Assembly: GCA_023393455.1 (NCBI GenBank)
Contig: JAEWLJ010000009.1
Location: 1-31,612, forward strand
From: Methanobacteriota archaeon
GTDB lineage: Archaea > Halobacteriota > Methanomicrobia > Methanomicrobiales > Methanoculleaceae
Reading direction: 5' to 3'
Length of the DNA stretch: 31,612 nucleotides
Positions 7,253-13,704 of this stretch are shown here, one piece after another. Every line of letters begins with the position of its first letter. The stretch's first letter is position 1. A program made the position numbers and the translations under genes. Under the pieces are notes generated by a model that saw nothing but the letters and a program-made list of their open reading frames with translations, did not search any database and had not been told where the DNA came from.

Positions 7253-8480
7253 GGGTCTCACCTTCCGGGCAGATGCCTTCGATCACAACCGTCCTGGGGC
7301 CGTTCAGGGGCGGGACGAGCGCCCGGCGAAGCGCCGCGGTGTCGTCTGCGGCGCAGACGACCGGGTCTGCCCAGGCGATGTAGCGAAGGATATCGGGGAC
7401 GGGGTGACCGCCGGTCATCCCCATCCGGTTGTTCGCAAGGACGATACAGAGGAGCGGGAAGCGCCGCTCGTAGACGTCGATGAGGGCGGAGAGCCCCGAA
7501 TGCAGGAGCGCGTAGTCGCCGGTGAGCGCGACGCCCGGACCGGTCGCCGCCACGGCGACCGAGGAGCCGAGGCCGTAGGTGGCGATCCCGACGCGGTAGG
7601 GCGGGTTCATCGCGAGGATTGCGCACCCGGCGTCGCAGGCCGCCCGGAGCCCGCGTTCGCGGAGGAGAGAGAAAGCCGGGTGGAACGGGCAGTTCCGGCA
7701 GAACGTCCGCGAAAAGCCGCGGGTGGAGAACCGCTCCGGCTCCCCGGCGGGCTCGGGCGGGGCGAGCAGCTGGTGCTCTGCGAGGTACGGACGGCCGGTC
7801 TCGTGGAGCGAGGCGAGCATCTCCTGGTCGGCCGGGGGCGGGTAGACGGTGACGGCACGGTATCTGCCGCCCGAGAACCGGTTGAGGGGCGATGACCGCG
7901 ACCAGGCAAACATCGCGGTGGTCCGGCGGTCGGCCATCAGAGCCCGGCCGGCCATCGTGAGGTCCGGGTCCGCGAGGCACCCCTCCCGGTCGCTCCGGGT
8001 CACGGGGGCATCCGCCACATCCACATCCAGGAGGGCGGGCGTCACCCTGACGATCGCGACGCGCGAGAACTCCTCCGAGGCGTCAAACGCTGCCTCGACG
8101 GCCGGGCCGATCGTCTCCCCGTCGGGTTCCAGCACCGGGACCCGGGCAATCTCGCCGTAGTAGCGGGAGTCCTGCACGACGTCCGACCCTGCCGCGCAGG
8201 GATCGTCGCCGACGACCACCACGACGCCCGACCGGAGACCCTGTGCGGTGGCGTGAACGAGCGGATCGGCGCAGGCGTTGAGGCCGACGTGCTTGACGAT
8301 CACGGCCGCCCTCCGCCCGGAGAGGGAGTCACCGAGGGCATACTCGAGCGCCGTCTTCTCGTTAATGGCGATCGCAGCCCCCGCCGAGGCGGCGAGCTCC
8401 GATACCGGGTAGCCGGGGACGGCGTAGCACCGGTCAGCCGACTGCCGGATCGCCCGGGCAAGCGCCTCGGTGCCCTTCAT
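7224..8480 (-). CDS. TPP-dependent enzyme, indolepyruvate-oxidoreductase-alpha-like, no ferredoxin domain
   Basis: A 418-residue protein laid out like the alpha subunit of indolepyruvate:ferredoxin oxidoreductase (IorA) but about 200 residues shorter. The N-terminal pyrimidine-binding half has NEKTALEYALG, with the TPP-activating Glu41, and VKHVGLNACADPL. A linker holds CRNCP (Cys261, Cys264) and CDAGC (Cys282, Cys286), matching the CPGCP region of IorA. The C-terminal half has the TPP diphosphate motif GD (321-322) to NN (350-351). The C-terminal 8Fe ferredoxin module of IorA is absent, so it may use an outside electron carrier or act as a simple 2-oxoacid decarboxylase. ATG 8480 overlaps the previous stop (ATGA) and has GGGGAGGG upstream. 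Because it lies directly before aksA, I infer that it acts on the 2-oxoacid product of the pathway. Confidence 0.75.
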   Translation of the reverse strand: MKGTEALARAIRQSADRCYAVPGYPVSELAASAGAAIAINEKTALEYALGDSLSGRRAAVIVKHVGLNACADPLVHATAQGLRSGVVVVVGDDPCAAGSDVVQDSRYYGEIARVPVLEPDGETIGPAVEAAFDASEEFSRVAIVRVTPALLDVDVADAPVTRSDREGCLADPDLTMAGRALMADRRTTAMFAWSRSSPLNRFSGGRYRAVTVYPPPADQEMLASLHETGRPYLAEHQLLAPPEPAGEPERFSTRGFSRTFCRNCPFHPAFSLLRERGLRAACDAGCAILAMNPPYRVGIATYGLGSSVAVAATGPGVALTGDYALLHSGLSALIDVYERRFPLLCIVLANNRMGMTGGHPVPDILRYIAWADPVVCAADDTAALRRALVPPLNGPRTVVIEGICPEGETHETLEYRDL

Positions 8481-9448
8481 GCGTCCCTCCCCGGCGTGAG
8501 ATCGCACCCGGTGCAGGCCGCACACATCGTCAGCGCCCGGCGGGGGTCGAGCCCCGCCCGCCGGAGTATCCGCTCGTGAGCCTCGAAGAGCGCGAGCAGC
8601 CGTTCGGCAGAAGGGCGGGGCCGGTCGGCAAGAGAAGCCGCCGGGGTGAGCGGGCGGAGGACCGGGATGACCCCGGTCCCGGTGAGGTCTTCCATCAACC
8701 GCGCGAGGTCGGCGTCGGTCTCCCCGAGGCCGACGATGACGTTCGAGTAGACCCTCCCCCGCCCGAAGAGCGCGACGGAGGACGAGAGCGATTCCCATAT
8801 CCCGTCCCACGAGAGGCCGGGGCACATACCGCGGAAGAGTTCGGGGGTCGCCGCCTCGATGTTGAACTTCACTTCTGCGACGCCGAGGGCGTGGAGACGG
8901 GCGGGAGTCTCCGGGCCGGGGTAGATCGAGACCCCGATGGGAAGACCGAAGGGGCGGAGCGCCGAGACGACTTCGAGGACGTATGCCTCCTCCTCCTCGA
9001 TCGAGGAGGCGACGCCGCTCGTGATCGAGATGCAGTCGACCCGGTCGGCGACGCTCTCGACCATCCGAACGATCTCGTCGATCCCCTTCCGGCGGCCGGG
9101 GAGGTCCGGCACCGGGCAGTAGCGGCAGTGAAAGACGCAGGTCCCGCTGACCGTGATGTAGGCCTGCCGGGGGCAGTGGAGGGCGGCGGGTTCTAACCTG
9201 CCGTGGACCTCCTCTCCATCGATGACGAGAACCGCCTCGCCCTCTCCCCGGTGGGTTATTGCGATGGGGCTTCTTTCATCGATGCCGGCCCGGACCCGTC
9301 GGGGGCCGACGGAGAAGAAGAGAGAGCCGGACGGTCTTCCGGCCGAGGGGCCGGCGGCGGAGCGGGATACGTATTCGTCTGAAGGCTCGCCGGAGAGGCG
9401 AACAGAGCCTGTCTCAAGCACCCGGGCTTTCAGCCGAATCCATTCCAT
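8477..9448 (-). CDS. Radical SAM protein, biotin-synthase-related
   Basis: A 323-residue radical SAM enzyme. The SAM-binding [4Fe-4S] motif is CVFHCRYC (Cys104, Cys108, Cys111), followed by a TIM-barrel pattern with SITSGV, GVSIYPG, VKFNIEA and NVIVGLGE. The C-terminus carries a second cysteine group, CAACTGC (Cys309, Cys312, Cys315), a likely auxiliary iron-sulfur cluster site. About 90 residues precede the SAM motif, with a SRSAAGPSAG stretch. It resembles the methanogen proteins annotated as biotin-synthase-related (COG2516 type); the reaction is unknown to me. ATG 9448 overlaps the upstream gene by 19 bases and has GGAGG before it. An auxiliary cluster and placement in the coenzyme B operon make sulfur insertion an attractive but unproven role. 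Confidence 0.75.
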   Translation of the reverse strand: MEWIRLKARVLETGSVRLSGEPSDEYVSRSAAGPSAGRPSGSLFFSVGPRRVRAGIDERSPIAITHRGEGEAVLVIDGEEVHGRLEPAALHCPRQAYITVSGTCVFHCRYCPVPDLPGRRKGIDEIVRMVESVADRVDCISITSGVASSIEEEEAYVLEVVSALRPFGLPIGVSIYPGPETPARLHALGVAEVKFNIEAATPELFRGMCPGLSWDGIWESLSSSVALFGRGRVYSNVIVGLGETDADLARLMEDLTGTGVIPVLRPLTPAASLADRPRPSAERLLALFEAHERILRRAGLDPRRALTMCAACTGCDLTPGRDA

Positions 9449-10323
9449 AGCGCCAGCGCCTCCTCATACCGCGTGTAAAACGGGATCGCCGCCACCGCCC
9501 CGATCACGCCCCGGCCGCCCATGACGACGGAGAGACGTTCGTCATCAAGGGCAGCAAGGTCGGCGGCCGAGACCTCGCCCCGTTTCACGCGGCAACCGAA
9601 CTCTTCGAGCGGCGAGGGGTCGAACCCCCGCCAGACCGCCATCCCGGTCTTATCCGAGAGGGTGTACTCCTCGAGGTAGTCGTGATAGCGCCGGATGAGT
9701 TCCCCGGGATCGGAGGTGGCGAACTCGCAGGCGATGGCGACGCAGTTCTTGGTCCGGTAAGGGACGGGATAGAGCTGAACGATGGTGTGGGAGAGGTAGC
9801 GCGACCGGTCGTCCTCGACGGCACGGGCGATATTATGGGCGAGCGTCCAGGTGGCCCCCTCCTCGGGGGTGTCGGTGTCGTCGATGCCGATGATCACCCG
9901 CTCGCGACGGGGGAGCCAGACGGTCGAGCCCGCGAGCCGCCCGCCGCCGGCAGGATCGCTCACACAGCGTATGACGCCGGTTGCCCCGGCGCGGCAGATG
10001 GATGCACCCACGCCCCCGCCCCCGAGGCCCCGGTAGGTGACGGCGATCTCGTCGTCGTCGACCGCGACACCGGCGATCCCGGCCGGGAAGACCGAGCCCT
10101 CGAGCGCGAGGTCGGCGCTGCCGGAGGAGAGGAGGTAGCGGTTGGTCGCCCCCACGGTGCGGACGGAGCGAACGAGCGGGCTCTGCGCGTAGTGGCGTTT
10201 CACCCACATCGCGCCGCCGGTGCAGTCGAAGAACTCGATAAGTTCTATCTGCCCGCCACTCTCGTCCGCCACCGCCACGATCTGCGGATAGCGTATCGTA
10301 TACGGATCAGAGAGTCTCTCCAT
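9430..10323 (-). CDS. Methanogenesis marker protein 11-type, TiaS-like DDTD protein
   Basis: A 297-residue protein whose centre holds IGIDDTDTPEEGATW (Asp148, Asp149, Asp151), the motif shared with TiaS, the tRNA-Ile2 agmatinylcytidine synthetase. It lacks the OB-fold and zinc-ribbon parts of true TiaS (about 420 residues). The N-terminal pattern with FFDCTGGAMWVKRHYAQSPL fits what I remember of methanogenesis marker protein 11, a family of unknown function found across methanogens. ATG 10323 (MERLSDPYTIRYPQ) is chosen over an in-frame TTG 18 bases upstream. It lies within the end of the preceding related gene. The reaction is unknown; ATP-dependent chemistry is plausible from the TiaS resemblance. 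Marker-family naming is from memory. Confidence 0.65.
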   Translation of the reverse strand: MERLSDPYTIRYPQIVAVADESGGQIELIEFFDCTGGAMWVKRHYAQSPLVRSVRTVGATNRYLLSSGSADLALEGSVFPAGIAGVAVDDDEIAVTYRGLGGGGVGASICRAGATGVIRCVSDPAGGGRLAGSTVWLPRRERVIIGIDDTDTPEEGATWTLAHNIARAVEDDRSRYLSHTIVQLYPVPYRTKNCVAIACEFATSDPGELIRRYHDYLEEYTLSDKTGMAVWRGFDPSPLEEFGCRVKRGEVSAADLAALDDERLSVVMGGRGVIGAVAAIPFYTRYEEALALWNGFG

Positions 10324-11263
10324 AGAGTCCAGCCGCCTCAACGCCTTTGTTCCCCCAGAGAACGGCGCCCAGCGCTCCGATACGTCCCTTCCGACCGGTT
10401 GAGTCGATGAACCGGACGCCCATCCGTGCGGCCTCCGCCTCCGCGTCGTCGACCGTAAGGAGTTCGGTCTTGACCCGCTTCAGGTAGGGCGACTCTTCCG
10501 CGAACGCGATCCCCCGGTAGACGGCGATCCCGGTGTCGTTGCTGACCGCACCCGACTCGACGAAGTCGCGGACGTACTCGATGAGCTCGTCCACCTTCCC
10601 GGGGCGGACGGCGAAGTTCAGGGCGGAACCGACGCAGTTGGTGGTCTTCTTCGGGACGGCGGGGTTCAACTGCACGAGGCGCATGTCCAGGTACTCGACA
10701 CCCGGGATCGTGCAGGCCTCGGCGCACTTGAGCGCGAGCACCCAGGTGGCGCCCTCCTCGCGGGTGTCGGTGTCGTCGATCCCGATCGTCACCTTCTCAT
10801 ACAGCGGTGATACGATCCGCACCCGGCAGACCCGGGCGCCGCCGATCTTGAGATCCTCCTCGGTGGGATACTCGGCGCGAATGACGCCCGGTGCCTGCGG
10901 AAGGCAGGCGGCGACGCCGACACCTGCTCCGGCGATCCCCGACCAGGTCGTCACCACCTCGTCCCCGATGACCTCGACCCCTTCGAGGGCCTGGCCGCCG
11001 ATCTCCTTACCGGCAGCCCCGAAGTTCGCCGGGGATACACCCAGTCGGGCGAGCATCGTCATCGTCGTGCCCTCGACGTGGCAGGACTGGACAGCACCCT
11101 TTGCCCGCACCCGGTTCGCCGCGTCCCACTCGATCGTCCCCCTGGCCCGGCAATGCTCGCGGATCTCCGCAAGACCGGCGTTCTGGTCGACCATGGCAAG
11201 GAACTTCATCGAGAACAACGGGCCGAACCGGGCCCTGACCTCATCGGGCGTGAGCGTAATCAT
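10307..11263 (-). CDS. TiaS-like DDTD protein, first gene of the aks operon
   Basis: A 318-residue paralogue of the next gene. It shares IGIDDTDTREEGATW (Asp163, Asp164, Asp166), the following LxxxxAEA helix, a QLNPxVPxKTxNCVG segment and a DTGxAVxRG segment at matching spacing. The N-terminus (MITLTPDEVRARFGPLFSMK) differs from its neighbour. No TiaS zinc ribbon or OB fold is visible. The gene starts at ATG 11263 with GGTGA five bases upstream and is the first of ten co-directional, mostly overlapping genes, with a promoter and a dyad immediately upstream. Function is unknown. Two adjacent diverged copies may form a heterodimer or act on two related substrates. Confidence 0.65.
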   Translation of the reverse strand: MITLTPDEVRARFGPLFSMKFLAMVDQNAGLAEIREHCRARGTIEWDAANRVRAKGAVQSCHVEGTTMTMLARLGVSPANFGAAGKEIGGQALEGVEVIGDEVVTTWSGIAGAGVGVAACLPQAPGVIRAEYPTEEDLKIGGARVCRVRIVSPLYEKVTIGIDDTDTREEGATWVLALKCAEACTIPGVEYLDMRLVQLNPAVPKKTTNCVGSALNFAVRPGKVDELIEYVRDFVESGAVSNDTGIAVYRGIAFAEESPYLKRVKTELLTVDDAEAEAARMGVRFIDSTGRKGRIGALGAVLWGNKGVEAAGLYGETL

Positions 11264-11277
11264 GATGTCACCGAAAT

Positions 11278-11309
11278 TATCGTTAACAAGAATGTCGTTG
11301 ATAACGATA
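11278..11309. promoter_or_regulatory. Operator-like dyad at the aks operon promoter
   Basis: An imperfect palindrome with arms TATCGTTAACAA (11278-11289) and TTGATAACGATA (11298-11309). The outer eight bases pair perfectly; one mismatch lies inside. It overlaps the TATA box and the expected start-site region of the minus-strand operon, the usual place for an archaeal repressor site. An RNA hairpin role is less likely, since part of it lies at or upstream of the expected start. Confidence 0.5.
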
Positions 11310-11315
11310 TTTAAG
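11307..11315 (-). promoter_or_regulatory. TATA box of the aks operon
   Basis: On the minus strand CTTAAATAT follows a purine/pyrimidine-mixed GATCTC stretch, 44 bases upstream of ATG 11263. A start site about 25 bases downstream would leave a short leader that holds the GGTGA ribosome site. Confidence 0.5.
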
Positions 11316-11488
11316 GAGATCGATCGGGCGGGAGCGGGTGAGCCCGAGCGGGCTTTGGCAGGGGATGAGAGAGGAAAGAGGGGTTAATCCACGCGGTTGA
11401 GGTGCCCCGGGCGGGGGGTGGTGGCTGAGAGGTATGTGAGGGCGGTTCATTAGCAGGAATCGATGGGTGCCGGGAGTGCCGGGAGGGC

Positions 11489-11775
11489 AAGCGGATTCGA
11501 ATTTCGGACGGTTAGTCAACTGTCTAGAACCTGGAATATTCTGCCCATCACTTGCCCTTCCACGGCTTTCCATCGGATATCGCCACGCGGGGAGGGGCTG
11601 ACGGGGAGGGGGTGCAGCCCCCTCCCCTGTCTCTACCCCGTAATACTTTACCTACGCCCCCCCACCGCCCGCGCTTCGCGCTCCTCCCCCGCCCCCAGGG
11701 ACGGGGGCAGTCATGGCGATAACCGGTGGGAAGCCGTGTCATTGGACAGGGGAGCATGCAAATTTCGAATCGCTT
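11489..11775. repeat. Large imperfect inverted repeat around GC-rich hairpins
   Basis: The 24-base arms 11561-11584 and 11715-11738 are inverted copies with 21 of 24 matches. Outside them a second inverted pair, 11489-11504 and 11760-11775 (AAGCGGATTCGAATTT against AAATTTCGAATCGCTT), occurs in the mirrored order. Between the arms lie a 10-bp hairpin of pure G/A against C/T (11603-11627, loop TGCAG) and a 6-bp hairpin (11691-11708). No gene is convincing here: the frames are short and low in coding character. It may be two inverted copies of a dispersed intergenic repeat or the remains of a small non-autonomous element. The surrounding 11316-11897 has no other feature I can support. Confidence 0.55.
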
Positions 11776-11897
11776 CAAGAGGGTGTCGCTTCGCCATCAC
11801 AACGGGGACACCATCAATTACCAGGCCCATCGCTCCCGCCAACAGCACCAAACAGACGGCCCCCTCAAGAACCGTCACAAAGAAAAGAGATTTAGAG

Positions 11898-12800
11898 TTA
11901 GTCCGCAAGGACGTCCTTCAGGTTGAACTTGAACGGCCCGAGGCTGCCGCCGAAGTTCCCGGCGCTGATGAACTTCACGCCCGGCACCTTCGTCGCCGCC
12001 CGGATGCCCTCGCCCATCGCGACCCTGATCGAGTCCTCGTCGACACCGTCGATGACGATCTCGTAGACGGCCTTCACGCCCTCGGGAACCTTGCTGTTCT
12101 CGACCTTCTCGCGGAGGGTCGGACAGTAGGCCTCGTTCGTGCTTGCTCCCATGAACTTGTACTTCTTGCTCCCGACCTTCGAGCCGCTCGCGACGATGCC
12201 GCCGGGGAAGGACGTGATGACGCCGCAGACGCCGCTGATGGCGTCGACCGCAGCCTGAGCGGCCATAAGAGCGGCCATCTGGTTCTCGCCCATGATGAAG
12301 AAGTTGCCGCCCGCAACACCCTTGACGATGCCGAACTCCTCCTCGCCGATGTACTCGCCCTCCATGATCGGGATGGCCCAGACCGTCCTGCCGCCAACCT
12401 CGCGCTTCTCCTCGAACCCGTCGCCGAAGAAGTGCAACTTGACCGGGATCTTCTCAGGGACCTCGGCGACGACGTCCGAAAGACCGTCGAAGACCGCCGT
12501 CGTCGGGGCGGTGAGGACACACTCGGCGAGCCGCTCAACGACCTGCTCCTTGAGCTTCTTCTTGCTCGCGCAGATCATGATAGCGTAGCCGGGACGGCCG
12601 TCGGGGGTCTCGTCGGGGGAGACGAAGCAGTCGATACCCGCCTCCGCCGGACACCCGATGGTCGAGGTGGCAAACCCTACGGCCTCCACTGCCGCCTTGT
12701 ACGCCCACTCTTCGGTGACCGCGGTGATGATCGGCCGCGCTACCCAGGTCGGGAACGCCTCTGCATAGGTATCATCTATAGTAACGCCATTCAGTTCCAT
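11898..12800 (-). CDS. ftr: Formylmethanofuran:tetrahydromethanopterin formyltransferase
   Basis: A 300-residue protein that matches Ftr over its whole length. Ftr moves the formyl group from formylmethanofuran to tetrahydromethanopterin, the second step of CO2 reduction to methane, as a soluble oligomer. Characteristic segments are MELNGVTIDDTYAEAFPTW, TSTIGCPAEAGIDC, the acidic loop MEGEYIGEEEFGIVKGVAGGNF and GASTNEAYCPTLR. ATG 12800 is used rather than the TTG two codons earlier because it gives the standard Ftr N-terminus and has GAGGTG about ten bases upstream. It is transcribed away from the fwd-hdr genes, which make its formylmethanofuran substrate. A weak T-rich stretch (11882-11893) past the stop may end transcription. 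Confidence 0.95.
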   Translation of the reverse strand: MELNGVTIDDTYAEAFPTWVARPIITAVTEEWAYKAAVEAVGFATSTIGCPAEAGIDCFVSPDETPDGRPGYAIMICASKKKLKEQVVERLAECVLTAPTTAVFDGLSDVVAEVPEKIPVKLHFFGDGFEEKREVGGRTVWAIPIMEGEYIGEEEFGIVKGVAGGNFFIMGENQMAALMAAQAAVDAISGVCGVITSFPGGIVASGSKVGSKKYKFMGASTNEAYCPTLREKVENSKVPEGVKAVYEIVIDGVDEDSIRVAMGEGIRAATKVPGVKFISAGNFGGSLGPFKFNLKDVLAD

Positions 12801-13416
12801 GGACAAAATACACCTCGTTTGCTACAGTGTCACAATATGGACAGAATAAGGTTTCTTTTTTACCCGGGCGTGCGGCGACGGCCCGGCCCCGGACTTCATG
12901 CGAAGAGACGCTGTGCAAGCAGCCACAGATCCGGCCGCCTGCCGGCAGGGCCATCACGGATGCGGCACGGGGCTGCGGGCACAGAAACGCAACCGGCTCC
13001 AGGAGACGATCTAAGGTTTCCGCATGAAGAGTGAAGAATCGAGGGATATAGAAACGGTCACCGCTCAAGCCGCGCAACCTACACCGGCGCCTCCCGATCA
13101 CACGGATGGCCGACCGCGCCTCCCGGGGTAGCGCTCCTGCGCACCCTCACCGCTACCAGCCCCGATCGACCACCGTTTTTCACCAGAAATCCCGATTGAG
13201 TATTTAGGTCTTCTGATACGACCATATGCCCCGAAACCCGCGTAACAGAGAGATTTCGAGCATCGGGCAGAGGTATCAACCAATTTGACATATAAAAATT
13301 GGTGGATAATCATAGTTCTGAAATATAAGGCTGCCGGATTTCAGAAAGTTTATGTATATTCTTTGACCATTCTTTTTATATCGATTTTTAATCGATCAGA
13401 TCAGGTGCGTGATACC
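12801..13416. other. Non-coding region between ftr and the fwd-hdr operon
   Basis: About 600 bases between divergent genes without a convincing gene. The half near ftr is GC-rich; the half near fwdG (13180-13416) is AT-rich. An 8-bp inverted repeat, ACCAATTT (13279-13286) and AAATTGGT (13296-13303) with a nine-base loop, lies in the AT-rich part and contains a TATA-like TTTTTATAT on the minus strand that could serve ftr through a long leader. No tRNA cloverleaf was seen. Confidence 0.5.
13372..13396 (+). promoter_or_regulatory. Promoter and palindrome upstream of fwdG
   Basis: TTTTTATATC (13373-13382) is a good archaeal TATA box, 36-45 bases before ATG 13417, which implies a very short leader. 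Overlapping its end is a perfect palindrome, ATCGATT-TTT-AATCGAT (13380-13396), which sits where a regulator could block RNA polymerase. Confidence 0.55.
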
Positions 13417-13689
13417 ATGGCATTTGCATTGCACATCAATATGGAACGATGTACAGGCTGCAACAACTGCGTGGTGGCATGTCCGGTCGACGCTCTCGAG
13501 CTCCACACCGAGGAACCAGCAACCAAGGAGAAGATCTACATGGTCAAAGACGGCAAAGCCGTCATCCTTGATTTCAACTCGGAGCTCTGCGCCGGTTGCG
13601 GCGTATGCGTCCAGGCATGCCCCTATGGAGTCATTAAGCTTGCAGGACCGTGGGACAGCCGGGCCAAGGCCCGAAAAGCGGAAGCCTAG
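13417..13689 (+). CDS. fwdG: Formylmethanofuran dehydrogenase subunit G (2[4Fe-4S] ferredoxin)
   Basis: A 90-residue ferredoxin with two classical cluster motifs, CTGCNNCVVACP and CAGCGVCVQACP, joined by about 35 residues. In formylmethanofuran dehydrogenase FwdG links the polyferredoxin FwdF to the catalytic subunits. ATG 13417 gives MAFALHINMERC, right before the first cluster; longer in-frame starts extend into the AT-rich promoter and are not credible. It is the first gene of the operon, 15 bases before fwdF. A general ferredoxin cannot be excluded by sequence alone, but size and context favour FwdG. Confidence 0.82.
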   Translation: MAFALHINMERCTGCNNCVVACPVDALELHTEEPATKEKIYMVKDGKAVILDFNSELCAGCGVCVQACPYGVIKLAGPWDSRAKARKAEA

Positions 13690-13704
13690 GAGTGATATTA
13701 AAAT

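Noticed and set aside
11711..11908. 65-codon hydrophobic minus-strand frame past ftr
   Set aside because: It has a hydrophobic stretch (FFVTVLEGAVCLVLLAGAMG), but it overlaps the inverted repeat and the ftr stop and has no clear ribosome site. Not supported as a gene.
11463..13034. 523-codon plus-strand frame running through the repeat and opposite ftr
   Set aside because: It crosses the inverted repeat and the antisense of ftr with no homology; composition is that of a shadow frame.
12772..13101. 109-codon minus-strand frame with an FCPYC motif upstream of ftr
   Set aside because: The CPYC pair suggests a zinc ribbon, but the frame overlaps the ftr start and most of it is low-complexity arginine-rich sequence. 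Probably chance.
12801..13416. Search for tRNA, CRISPR or riboswitch in the ftr-fwd gap
   Set aside because: No cloverleaf, no regularly spaced repeats and no known riboswitch core were seen; only small inverted repeats and TATA-like sites.
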